Assembly: GCF_014931215.1 (NCBI RefSeq)
Contig: NZ_CP063089.1
Location: 620,001 to 684,000 of the forward strand
Reading direction: 5' to 3'
DNA: 64,000 bases
From: Campylobacter sp. 2014D-0216
GTDB lineage: Bacteria; Campylobacterota; Campylobacteria; Campylobacterales; Campylobacteraceae
Part shown: piece after piece, positions 7,531 to 16,621 of the stretch
How positions within the stretch are numbered: the first letter of the stretch is position 1
Layout of the letters: every line of letters starts with the position of its first letter
Program-made: the position numbers and the translations under genes
Notes under the pieces: generated by a model
What the model saw: only the letters and a program-made list of their open reading frames with translations
The model's database searches: none
Told to the model about the DNA's origin: nothing

Positions 7531-8825
7531 AATATTATGTTACGATTTATATTGATCCATTGGTGGAATGTTTTTTGGATTTTAAAAATCAGTGTTACTG
7601 GCAAAGAGAAGATTTCACTCACGCTTTCTTAGGACTTACTAAAGATAAAAGTCCTGATGAGTTAGATAAAATAGATGAAACATTAAGACAAGAATGTCTT
7701 AAAAACAAAGAATGGGATATGATAGATCAAAAATGGTATGAAGCTAAAGAACCTAATGAATTCAATGATGATTTTTGGGGTTTTGGAACTGGAATTGCTA
7801 ATGTTGCAGAATCTCTTATAGGATCTCCTGGTAAAGTATTTAACAATAACCAATATGTATTAGATAACAATATTGATAAAAATTGTTATATTATTAAAAA
7901 ACTAAGAAGCCCCCAAACTTTCAAACCTTCTAATCGCTGTTCTTTAGAACTTTCTAAAGAACAATATGAAAGTTTACTTGCAAATATTAAAAATGATTTT
8001 AATACTACAAAAGAAATCACACCTAATAGTGAAAAGCCAATCAATGAAGAATTTACCTATAAGCTTCTTGAAAATAATTGCGTTACTTGGGTTATTCAAA
8101 AACTTTCTGATATAGGAATAGAGCTTATTGATGATAAATATAAAGTGCCTGGAAATTTGATAGATATCTTTGGATTGATCAAATCTCTTCACTCTATCTT
8201 TTTGAAATTTCAAAATATTGATGATAATTTACAAAGTGTAAAAGGAGCAAGAGCTTTTATTACTTGGACTAGATCTATGCTAGATAATAATTATATATGC
8301 TATGTAAATCAGGAAAATTTAGAAAAGAAAACACAAACTTTTTGTAAAAAAAATATAGAAAATCAAAGATATTACGAAAGTATTAAAAAATTTTATAATG
8401 AAATTTCTCAACTTAAAAGTATATATAATAAATTAGATTTTTGTTTGGAATCTATCACTAAAAAATTTAATACAAGCATAAAAGGCGATTTTAAATTGAT
8501 TTATTTCGATAGAAAAGATAGACAAATTAAACTTTTAAAAGCAGATAATGATTATGAAGCTATTGCGATACAAGATTTAGATTTGAGTCAGAAATATAAT
8601 AATTTTAGTGTGAGTAAATTTTATCCTTTTATTTTTATACCTAAAGATGAAATGATTTCAAGAATGCTTTATCATAAATATGATTATGGTAATATCTCAC
8701 AAGAATATCAAAAAGATAGAAATGAATTTTATTTTAATGTTTTAGCAGGAGAAAAAAGCGATAAATATTGGAGTTCTAGCTATCATAAAATAACTAGAAA
8801 TTTAAGGAAAATTCATGTCTCTTGA
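7527..8825 (+). CDS. Putative permuted papain-like (NlpC/P60-type) effector, 432 aa
   Basis: Two conserved-looking sites stand out: H32 in THAFLGLTK, early, and C185 in NNCVTWV, later. His before Cys is the order of circularly permuted papain-like families (YiiX, LRAT, some NlpC/P60 effectors), which are peptidases, amidases or acyl hydrolases. Between them lie the LDKIDETLRQE segment repeated upstream and a Gly-rich stretch WGFGTGIANVAESLIGSPG. The C-terminal ~220 residues are helical and charged without a recognised domain. No signal peptide. AGGAGG lies nine bases before the start. It is coupled to the membrane protein before it and overlaps the PAAR-like gene after it by 11 bases. The fold assignment is inference from motif order. 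Confidence 0.5.
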   Translation: MKYYVTIYIDPLVECFLDFKNQCYWQREDFTHAFLGLTKDKSPDELDKIDETLRQECLKNKEWDMIDQKWYEAKEPNEFNDDFWGFGTGIANVAESLIGSPGKVFNNNQYVLDNNIDKNCYIIKKLRSPQTFKPSNRCSLELSKEQYESLLANIKNDFNTTKEITPNSEKPINEEFTYKLLENNCVTWVIQKLSDIGIELIDDKYKVPGNLIDIFGLIKSLHSIFLKFQNIDDNLQSVKGARAFITWTRSMLDNNYICYVNQENLEKKTQTFCKKNIENQRYYESIKKFYNEISQLKSIYNKLDFCLESITKKFNTSIKGDFKLIYFDRKDRQIKLLKADNDYEAIAIQDLDLSQKYNNFSVSKFYPFIFIPKDEMISRMLYHKYDYGNISQEYQKDRNEFYFNVLAGEKSDKYWSSSYHKITRNLRKIHVS

Positions 8826-10746
8826 AAAAGTAAAAGAAACAATTTTTGCTTATGATAAAGAAGTGATTGATTGCGAAATTTTAAGGGCTAAAAATGTTGA
8901 TTTAACTTATTCTAAAATTTATTTCAAAGGTGTATTGCTTACAGGCTCTGCTGAACTTCCTAATAATCCCTTTTACTTTGGAGAATTAGATCAAGATAAT
9001 ACTATAAAACAAGATACACCTAGTTATTATTTTTCTCCTAAAGATGAAAATAGTGGCAAAGGAAAACTTAGCATCTTTTATAAAAATGATGAACTTTACT
9101 TGCTTAATTATTCTATTATAGAAAATTCTTTAAACATCAAATTAGAATGTTTAAGCAAGCAAAGCTTAGAGTATAAAGATTTAATTTCAAACACTTTAAA
9201 AGAACAAAAAACCATACAAATAAATAAAAAACAAGCTATAGCTAAGCTCCATGCCCTTTTAGAAAATCAAAACCTAGAATGTATCCATGGGGGCAAGGTA
9301 ACGCTTCAATCAAACAAAGGAAAAACTTTTAAAGATGATGGTGTGCCTATTATGCTAGAAAGTGATTTGCTTAATTCTAGCATAAGTGGTTGTCCTAATA
9401 CCATGGGAAAGGTAAGTTATCCTTGTACTAAGGTGGTAGATGTTAAAGGCTCTTTATCTCAAAAGAAAGTCAATGATGAATATGTAATCTTACAAGAACT
9501 CATCTCAGCTTGTGTCACAGATAAAGGATATCCTTTAAAAGTAAGCTTTGTACCTACTAAGTTTAAATTTGATCATAGTTTTAATCCTAAGGAAGGCTTA
9601 GCAAAACAAAGCAAAAACCAAACAAAGCTAAAAGAGCCTAAGTTGAGAATGTATTATAAAGAGCATAAATATCAAAAAGATAATCTTTTAATCACTAATT
9701 TATATCTAAATGATACTTTATATCAAAACGAACAAGGTTTAGATCGATTAGAACTATCTAAAAACGATTTATTTGATTTAAATGATGTCAATATACTAAA
9801 TACTCTTAAACAAGACTTTAGTAAAAACTATGACTTTAAAGAGTGTAAAATTACACTTGGTGTGCATTTGTTAAAATTAATCTTTATTATTCCAAAAAAC
9901 ATTGCTAAAGTTTATAAAAGTGCTTATAAAGAATCTGAATGTCAAGATTTAGGAGCAGGGTATTTTAAAGAGCTTTTTGAATATCATCAAGATTATCGAG
10001 AAAAAGAAAATATTCTACATTATAGATTTTTTTTAACCCCTGCTAAAATGCAAAAGATTGAGTTTGAAATTGCCAAAGGTTTAGATGAGTGGCTTGATGA
10101 TGAAGGTGTATGTTCGTTTAATATTTTAACTAAGGATTATTTTAAGGCAAATGATAAAGATATGCTCACAAGTGATAATATAAAAGATGGTATAAATACC
10201 ACACAAACCCACATTAATGAAAATTATAACAATACTCAAGAACTCATCCCTGATAATGTGATAAGAATACAAACACAAGATGGTAGTGGAGAGTTTATTG
10301 AGATAATATTTCCTAGTCAATTAGAACTCAATGATAAACCTTTAGAAGATGTGAGTTATACATTTGTTCCGGCTTTAAGAGGGATAAAGCAATTTTTTAA
10401 AGATACTGAGTATTTAAAACCTAGAACATTGACTAAGGATGAAGTGTTGCAGATAGTAGATAAACTGCCAAAAAATGTTCGAGATAAACGTAGAAGAATA
10501 GTTGAAAATAAAGAGGAATTAGACAAATTATGGAAAAAGTTAACTAAAAATTCTGAAGAGTTGGAAAATAAAGTAGATAAAAAATACGGACAACCGATTT
10601 ATATGAGAAAACTAGATGATCAAACTATTATACAATATAAGAAAACTTCTAAAAGCGGGGGTGAGACTATAGAGATTAATTCCAATAAACCAAGGGGAAA
10701 TCTTAAAACAATACATATAGAAAATGGGATAAAAAATGAAATATAG
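8815..10746 (+). CDS. PAAR-like (DUF4280-type) protein with toxin-like C-terminal tip, 643 aa
   Basis: Residues ~155-245 resemble the PAAR-like DUF4280 family, with Cys/Gly-rich CIHGGKVTLQSNKGK and SISGCPNTMGKVSYPC, which in other bacteria caps secretion spikes and carries effectors. The N-terminal 150 and middle 300 residues are unrecognised. The last ~55 residues (GQPIYMRKLDDQTIIQY ... SKSGGETIEI ... KTIHIE) have the D-x-T and SKSGGxTIEI pattern I associate with short C-terminal toxin tips of polymorphic toxins. AAGGA precedes the ATG. The next gene overlaps its end by 11 bases, the usual place of the immunity gene. Calling it a type VI effector is inference; no VgrG is in the window. Confidence 0.55.
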   Translation: MSLEKVKETIFAYDKEVIDCEILRAKNVDLTYSKIYFKGVLLTGSAELPNNPFYFGELDQDNTIKQDTPSYYFSPKDENSGKGKLSIFYKNDELYLLNYSIIENSLNIKLECLSKQSLEYKDLISNTLKEQKTIQINKKQAIAKLHALLENQNLECIHGGKVTLQSNKGKTFKDDGVPIMLESDLLNSSISGCPNTMGKVSYPCTKVVDVKGSLSQKKVNDEYVILQELISACVTDKGYPLKVSFVPTKFKFDHSFNPKEGLAKQSKNQTKLKEPKLRMYYKEHKYQKDNLLITNLYLNDTLYQNEQGLDRLELSKNDLFDLNDVNILNTLKQDFSKNYDFKECKITLGVHLLKLIFIIPKNIAKVYKSAYKESECQDLGAGYFKELFEYHQDYREKENILHYRFFLTPAKMQKIEFEIAKGLDEWLDDEGVCSFNILTKDYFKANDKDMLTSDNIKDGINTTQTHINENYNNTQELIPDNVIRIQTQDGSGEFIEIIFPSQLELNDKPLEDVSYTFVPALRGIKQFFKDTEYLKPRTLTKDEVLQIVDKLPKNVRDKRRRIVENKEELDKLWKKLTKNSEELENKVDKKYGQPIYMRKLDDQTIIQYKKTSKSGGETIEINSNKPRGNLKTIHIENGIKNEI

Positions 10747-11470
10747 GTATATAAAATGGGATGAAAACGAAAAGTGTGCTATTTTTTTTCCTGATATGGA
10801 TTTTGATATATGGAAAAAAACCCAGCTTTTAGAGAATGATTATGCTAATCCAACTTTAATTATATCATCTCATTTAAAAGATAAGGTCGGTATTTTAGAA
10901 CTATTTGAATATTATATTTTGCTTATTTGTGGAAAAAGCATAGGTGTCTCGAGGTGGGAATGTAATAATTTAATTTTGTTAGATACTTACAATATTGATA
11001 ATCTTAGTAGCCCATTTTCTTTAAATACACCCAAACCTACCTATATAAGTGAATATATTAATGTTTTAGGGCAGCTTTTTCTAGCAGGATATATAGATTT
11101 TGGATCTTATTGTGATGAAGATAGAAATAAAATAGATTATCCCTCAAACTTATCTTATTATAAAGAAGATAAGTATCAAGCTTGGATATATTTTAGAGAT
11201 AATTTCTTTTATAAAGAAAGATTTATTAGGGAGTTGGATGATCTCGAGATATTAGATGAGGATGGAAGTAGTCTTATTTTAGGCGATGTTTCTTGGGATA
11301 CACCACAATATTGGTCACAATACAATATCTGGGTAGCAACAACCCCCAAAGGCACAAAATACTTCAAAGAAATCTTAGCTCCTAAATTTTACAACAAATA
11401 CAAAGATCTAGAAGTAGAAATTGATGATAAAGGTAATATTATAAGGTGGATTGGAGAGATTAATAGATGA
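10736..11470 (+). CDS. Hypothetical soluble protein, candidate immunity protein, 244 aa
   Basis: An acidic, aromatic-rich cytosolic protein without signal peptide or membrane segment, starting MKYRYIKWDENEKCAIFFPD. Near the C-terminus it has IWVATTPKGTKYFKEILAPK, then a charged strand pair, a layout seen in small immunity-type proteins, though I cannot name a family. It begins inside the last codons of the PAAR-like toxin-tipped gene, in the position of a cognate immunity gene. Neutralisation of the upstream tip is the natural hypothesis. Only context supports it. Confidence 0.5.
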   Translation: MKYRYIKWDENEKCAIFFPDMDFDIWKKTQLLENDYANPTLIISSHLKDKVGILELFEYYILLICGKSIGVSRWECNNLILLDTYNIDNLSSPFSLNTPKPTYISEYINVLGQLFLAGYIDFGSYCDEDRNKIDYPSNLSYYKEDKYQAWIYFRDNFFYKERFIRELDDLEILDEDGSSLILGDVSWDTPQYWSQYNIWVATTPKGTKYFKEILAPKFYNKYKDLEVEIDDKGNIIRWIGEINR

Positions 11471-11489
11471 TTTTATTTAAAGGCAGATA

Positions 11490-14400
11490 ATGAAAAACAA
11501 AGAATTTGCTTGCCATTATATTTATCATCAAAACAATCTTAAAAACTTGATAGATAAATATTGCAAACAAGCTAAAAATATAGTTTTATATTGTAATAAT
11601 TTTTCAAGAAAAAATATACTGAATTTAGCACTAACAGATTATGATATCGCTAAGGATTGTTATTATAGTTTAGATAAATACTTATATGATACTCTTAAAA
11701 TATCTGCTTATGAAGGAAAAAAAGTTCAAATTTATGATTATTCTTATGAAAAATTTACTGATTCTAATAAGTTTAGTAATAATCTCCCAAATCTTACTAT
11801 CACTCCTTTATCTTGCGATATGACAAGCATTTTAGATGATTTTGTAAAAGCCTTGGAAAAATCTGAAAATCAAACTATTTCAGAAGCTATGACACAAAAG
11901 CTAGAAAAAGAGAGTAAAAATATTAATTCTTTAATCATTTGCATTAATGAGAAATTAAAAATCCCTATACTTCAAAAACTAAAATCATTCGATGAATATC
12001 AAAAATTAAACGAGTATAAACTAAATGAACAAATAGAGCTTGTCTTTAATGAATTAATACAAAATATTAAAGATATTCATGCAGAAGGTTATAATCTTGT
12101 ATATAAGAAAATCATTAATGCTTTTCTTGGTATTGTCAATATCTTTAGATTGAAAAGTTTTTTAACAAAAACACAGCCATTGCTAGTTATTAGTGATAGT
12201 GCTTTTGAGTTGATAAAAGCTTATAAAGAAATTTCAAAGTGGAGTGAAGATAAATACTCTTATGCTATTTATAATGCTATTGTGCAACTACTCATAAGTG
12301 ATATTGGTTATATTTTTACTCTTTTTGAAAACAAAATTGATCATTATACTTTGATTATAGATAATAAAATTCTTTTTGATTTTTCAGGCTTTGGGACAAT
12401 AAGGAATCAATCACCAGCATATCATAAGCAAGATCTTGCAATTTATCTTCAATCAAACGAAGAAATTTTTAAAGATTTTCACAATAAAAAATTCTTAAAG
12501 CTCATTACCCAAAACCCCAAAGAAGAATTAATATTGCATAGTAGATATTCTATTAAAGAGGCACTTAAAAAACAAATGTCCCTAGATCAAAACAGACTAA
12601 GCTATATAGAAAGTCCGTATTTTAACTCTATTACACTAGCTCAAATCATAAAAGATTTAAAGAGTGAAAAAAATGAATCTTATTATGCAAAAAATTTTCT
12701 TATCATTACAAATGCTCCACAAAAATATAATGCAGGACTTCATCAAAAGCTCACAGAAGAAATTTTTGAAAATACCATCATTTATCCAGATACCATAGAA
12801 GATGAAACACAAAATGATATTTTAATCAAAGCTCCAAAAGACTACGATGCAATGATAGATTATAGTAAATATAAAATCGATATTATTGATAATGAAAAAG
12901 ATGCCTTTGTGCTTTCTTTAAGTCCTTTTATTCGTTTAAATTATCAAACTTATCAAGGCTTTAAAGATACAGTAAAAGAAAAAGAAGAGTTATTTAAAGA
13001 TATTACAGATGACAATCTAGAAAATATATCTCAATATATGAATTTTATAAAAAATCCTAGCAATATCAATAAAATATATAATTATCATTATTTGCAATCT
13101 ATTTTTTATCAAGCAAATAATAAAAAAACTTTCTTAGAAAAACAAAAGCAATACTTTCAAGAAGGCATAGAATGCATAAGAACTTATGTAGATAGCATCA
13201 CCCATATTGCACAGCCTAAAATAGGTACTTACACAGGTGTGGTATACAAAGGAGAGAGTTTTGTAAAGAAAAATGTATTTACTATCACAGATGTGATTTT
13301 ACTTGCTTTAACTTATTATACGATAAAACATTTTTATTCTTTTATTCAAACTGATTTCCAAGCTTGGTGGAAATTGTTTTCAAATTGTGAAAGTATACAA
13401 ATAGAAGAGGAAGAAAGTATTGATATACTTCCTACCAATGTCTTTTTAAATATAAATGAAGAAAAAATTCCCCTATGTTTTTCAAAACAACAAAAGGTTA
13501 AACTCGCAAAAAATGAAATTTTTTGTATAGAAGAATTTGTGGATTCTTTAGAGCAATTAAAAGATCATGAAATTAGTGATGAGGAAGATAGACAGTTTTT
13601 ATCTTCCCTAATAGAGCCTCAAAGTGAAAATCATCAAACCCAAGATGAAGCAGTGGAGTATAATCTAAAACAAATAAACGCATTGATTGAAAAAGAGAAA
13701 ATATCAAACAAGAAAATCGATGATGAACTTGATGAATTGATAAAAGATATAGAAAAAAATAATATAAATAAAATTCCTTATAATCCGCAAAAAACTATAG
13801 TGGCTATGATGGATGTTTTTATAGATAAATTCTTTCCTTTTGCAGATTTTTTAAGAGCAGATGAATTTAAATTTGCTAAATTGCTTAGTAAAACCATTCT
13901 TAATTTTTTAACCCTTAAAGCACAAAAAGCTTTTTATGAAAGTATAGGTATAAGTTATTTGTTGTTTTTGATGATGAATTCAAGTATTCAAATGAAAAAG
14001 GTTAAAATACAAAATCAAGAACAATTTAACAAAAGACTTAAAAGACTAAATAAAATAGCTTTATTAGAACTTTGCTATATGCAAAAAAATAAAAACAAAT
14101 ACGAAGCTATTATGCTAGTAGATGATCCAAGCTTTAAAGAGTTAAAAAATCGTGATGGTTTTAAAGATATAACAAATATCAGCAAAAAACAAATTTTTCA
14201 ATATAAATTTAATTTTACTTTAAAAAATATTCGTAGTATTGCCAAAGAATCTTTCATATCTTTACCTCAAGCAGTTATTACAGATTTGATTAATCAATTA
14301 TGGATTACCGCATATGAACAAAGTAAAAAAGAACACGAAAGATTGCAATTTTTAAATTTTGCTCATAAATATAATCCTCCTTATGTTTTAGCAAAAAAAC

Positions 14401-15218
14401 CTACAAATACACAAGAAGGATTTATCTCTTATCCTATGTTTATTAATAATACTTTTATTTCTTTTAATTTTACTTCTATGTTTACAGGGGGGAAGCTACA
14501 AACAGGAGGTTTGGGAGAGAAAGAAGCTTTATTTATTTACCATAAAGATGTAGGTGGCACAAAAAGGGTAAGAAATTATCTTTTAAACAAACTTTTTGCG
14601 TATTTATGTTTAGATGAATTAAGATCAAAAACTAGTGATTTAAAAACCATAGAAGATATAGACTTTTTTAATACCTATTCTTATTTACATGATTTAGCTA
14701 TAAAACCAAGGCTTTTAAAACTAAAGCATGAAGAAGATTTTTTAATCTCTGATTGTCTTAGTAAAACTCAAAAAGAAAACATACAAAAATATAACCAAAA
14801 ACTACAAGCTATTAACAACGATGAAGCAAAAAGGGCTTTGTATGAAGAGTATAAAAGAAGCTGTGATAATGGTTTGAGCGAAAATTCTTTAAATCCTATA
14901 GATGCTTATCATCAATGTATGGATTATTTAGAAGATATGGATAATGATGTATTTAACACTAAAGCAACAAACAACACCCCTAATCCTTTAAAACATAGAA
15001 ATTTCTTAAGGGCTTTAGATACCATAGGGCAAAATAATATTAAGGCTTTATATGCGGGGGTAGCGGAGAATGAAGAAAAATCTAATGATAAAAATATAGA
15101 AGAAGATGAGGATGGTGTAAAAAATACAGAGAGTAAAGAAGAAAAAGAAAAACCACCAAAAATGATAGGTAGACTAGCCACTACTATCATTATGAAAAAT
15201 GGTTTATGTATAGGTTAA
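11490..15218 (+). CDS. Very large uncharacterised island protein, 1242 aa
   Basis: I do not recognise this protein. It has no signal peptide. It is Lys/Asn/Ile-rich and mostly helical, with two isolated hydrophobic stretches (about residues 596-620, VILLALTYYTIKHFYSFI, and 815-835, SIGISYLLFLMMNSS). A charged, helical linker lies at ~700-760. An acidic tail (~1190-1225) precedes a short end RLATTIIMKNGLCIG. The last codons and the spacer after them are repeated at 16556-16621, so its 3' end has been exchanged or duplicated. It follows the PAAR-like/immunity pair by 20 bases. Size and context suggest an effector or a scaffold for one; nothing seen proves it. Confidence 0.6.
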   Translation: MKNKEFACHYIYHQNNLKNLIDKYCKQAKNIVLYCNNFSRKNILNLALTDYDIAKDCYYSLDKYLYDTLKISAYEGKKVQIYDYSYEKFTDSNKFSNNLPNLTITPLSCDMTSILDDFVKALEKSENQTISEAMTQKLEKESKNINSLIICINEKLKIPILQKLKSFDEYQKLNEYKLNEQIELVFNELIQNIKDIHAEGYNLVYKKIINAFLGIVNIFRLKSFLTKTQPLLVISDSAFELIKAYKEISKWSEDKYSYAIYNAIVQLLISDIGYIFTLFENKIDHYTLIIDNKILFDFSGFGTIRNQSPAYHKQDLAIYLQSNEEIFKDFHNKKFLKLITQNPKEELILHSRYSIKEALKKQMSLDQNRLSYIESPYFNSITLAQIIKDLKSEKNESYYAKNFLIITNAPQKYNAGLHQKLTEEIFENTIIYPDTIEDETQNDILIKAPKDYDAMIDYSKYKIDIIDNEKDAFVLSLSPFIRLNYQTYQGFKDTVKEKEELFKDITDDNLENISQYMNFIKNPSNINKIYNYHYLQSIFYQANNKKTFLEKQKQYFQEGIECIRTYVDSITHIAQPKIGTYTGVVYKGESFVKKNVFTITDVILLALTYYTIKHFYSFIQTDFQAWWKLFSNCESIQIEEEESIDILPTNVFLNINEEKIPLCFSKQQKVKLAKNEIFCIEEFVDSLEQLKDHEISDEEDRQFLSSLIEPQSENHQTQDEAVEYNLKQINALIEKEKISNKKIDDELDELIKDIEKNNINKIPYNPQKTIVAMMDVFIDKFFPFADFLRADEFKFAKLLSKTILNFLTLKAQKAFYESIGISYLLFLMMNSSIQMKKVKIQNQEQFNKRLKRLNKIALLELCYMQKNKNKYEAIMLVDDPSFKELKNRDGFKDITNISKKQIFQYKFNFTLKNIRSIAKESFISLPQAVITDLINQLWITAYEQSKKEHERLQFLNFAHKYNPPYVLAKKPTNTQEGFISYPMFINNTFISFNFTSMFTGGKLQTGGLGEKEALFIYHKDVGGTKRVRNYLLNKLFAYLCLDELRSKTSDLKTIEDIDFFNTYSYLHDLAIKPRLLKLKHEEDFLISDCLSKTQKENIQKYNQKLQAINNDEAKRALYEEYKRSCDNGLSENSLNPIDAYHQCMDYLEDMDNDVFNTKATNNTPNPLKHRNFLRALDTIGQNNIKALYAGVAENEEKSNDKNIEEDEDGVKNTESKEEKEKPPKMIGRLATTIIMKNGLCIG

Positions 15219-15239
15219 TTAAAGAAAGGAAAAACAATG
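15174..15239 (+). repeat. 66-base direct repeat, copy 1
   Basis: Covers the last codons of the 1242-residue gene (ATTIIMKNGLCIG), its stop, the short spacer with AAAGGAAAAACA and the ATG of the next gene. It matches 16556-16621 at all but a few positions. Confidence 0.85.
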
Positions 15240-16532
15240 AGTGATAATAATAAAGATATTTATATAATATACGCTCCTAATGGAAGAGGGGTAGAGGTGG
15301 ATAAAAAGACAAATAAAATATATTTTTCAGAAAATATTAAGCCCACGGGCAAATACACCCAAGAATATTCTAAAGCTTTGTTTGAAGCACACAATATCAA
15401 ACAAAACTCCCCCTACAAAGACTATCAACCCAGATATTTAGATCCTAATCTTTACACAGGACAAAGTTCTACTTTGCTTGAGTTTAAAGATTGGCAAAGT
15501 ATTTATCTAAAAGATCCTATTAAAGGAAGCATAGCTCCTTGGACTAAAGCAGAAAAAGCTTATTATAAATCTTTAAAAACTAAAAGAGAAAGATATAAGT
15601 ATTTAGTTATAAGAAGTGGATTAAGAAGTACTGTTATAGATATACCTTATGAAGCTTATACTAATGTAGATGAAAAAGGAAAATTAATCAATGAAGATTA
15701 TAAAGAACTTTATAAAAAAGTAGAAAGCAATAGAGGCTTAGCTCATTTAAGTAATGGATATTTATTTATGAGTGAATGGGAATTAGCAGCAGGGATACTA
15801 GGAGATATAAAAGGCTTTGCAAAAGGTGGAGGAGGATTATGGAAAACAGGATTTACTACTAGAGCTTATCAAGCATTATTTCTAGCAGCACAACTAGGAT
15901 ATCAACCTTCTTTAGAACACCAACTTAGCACTTATTCTTCTTCTGTAGCCTTAGCAGGCGGAGGCCATACTAATGCTTTAAGAGAGAAAATGCTAAAAGA
16001 TTTTTCTAAAAATCCTCCTTATGATGAATTTGGTATGCTTCCTTTCTTAGATGAACTTATAGGAGTGGATTGGATTATTGATGTGAATAAATACAGAATA
16101 ACACATGATGAAACAGGTAGAATTATCAGGGCTTTAGATGATGATGTTTTAAAAGGCAAGCTAAAAGATCCAAGGGATATAGATTCTACTCCAGAGAGTA
16201 GGTGGGAATTTGATCAAAAAATGTATGCTTATAGAAATGGAATGAAAACTAATTATGATGTAGATATTAGAAATGAAAGAAGTGAAAATTCGGCAAAATT
16301 AACCATGAAATCCATGATACTAGAAGCCAAACTAGCAGCTCTAACTCCTCCACAAGGCTATCCTAATGCACCTTATTATTTTAGTCCAGAAAGATTAGAA
16401 TTTATTTATAAAAGACATAAGCTTGATAAACTCCTTGATCCAAGAATTCCTGCCATATATAGATATAATTTTCCGCAAGAACTTCGAGCTAAAATACAAG
16501 CTTATGCTAAAGAACATAATATAAAAGAGTAA
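15237..16532 (+). CDS. Uncharacterised island protein, 431 aa
   Basis: No family recognised. Soluble, without signal peptide. It opens MSDNNKDIYIIYAPNGRGVE. A Gly/Ala-rich central segment (about residues 185-250: GDIKGFAKGGGGLWKTGFTT ... SSSVALAGGGHTNAL) could be membrane-active or form a flexible core. The C-terminal third is helical and basic, ending QAYAKEHNIKE. It is preceded by AAAGGA within the duplicated 66-base junction, so it was probably inserted or exchanged as a unit between two copies of that junction. Its setting after a PAAR-like locus suggests an effector or cargo protein, but no catalytic residues can be assigned. Confidence 0.55.
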   Translation: MSDNNKDIYIIYAPNGRGVEVDKKTNKIYFSENIKPTGKYTQEYSKALFEAHNIKQNSPYKDYQPRYLDPNLYTGQSSTLLEFKDWQSIYLKDPIKGSIAPWTKAEKAYYKSLKTKRERYKYLVIRSGLRSTVIDIPYEAYTNVDEKGKLINEDYKELYKKVESNRGLAHLSNGYLFMSEWELAAGILGDIKGFAKGGGGLWKTGFTTRAYQALFLAAQLGYQPSLEHQLSTYSSSVALAGGGHTNALREKMLKDFSKNPPYDEFGMLPFLDELIGVDWIIDVNKYRITHDETGRIIRALDDDVLKGKLKDPRDIDSTPESRWEFDQKMYAYRNGMKTNYDVDIRNERSENSAKLTMKSMILEAKLAALTPPQGYPNAPYYFSPERLEFIYKRHKLDKLLDPRIPAIYRYNFPQELRAKIQAYAKEHNIKE

Positions 16533-16537
16533 AAATA

Positions 16538-16600
16538 ATGAATTTCATAACTATACTAGCTACCACTATCATTATAGAAGATGGTTTATGTATAGGTTAA
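16538..16600 (+). pseudogene. Orphan C-terminal remnant upstream of the second repeat copy
   Basis: A 20-codon frame, MNFITILATTIIIEDGLCIG, repeats the C-terminal end of the 1242-residue protein (ATTIIMKNGLCIG). It looks like the tail of a lost second copy rather than a gene. It directly precedes the 270-residue gene. Confidence 0.5.
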
Positions 16601-16621
16601 TTAAAGAAAGGAAAAACAATG
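16556..16621 (+). repeat. 66-base direct repeat, copy 2
   Basis: Second copy of the junction at 15174-15239, again ending with the ATG of the following gene and including the same AAAGGAAAAACA ribosome site. The two copies bracket the 431-residue gene, as expected from tandem duplication or homologous exchange. Confidence 0.85.
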
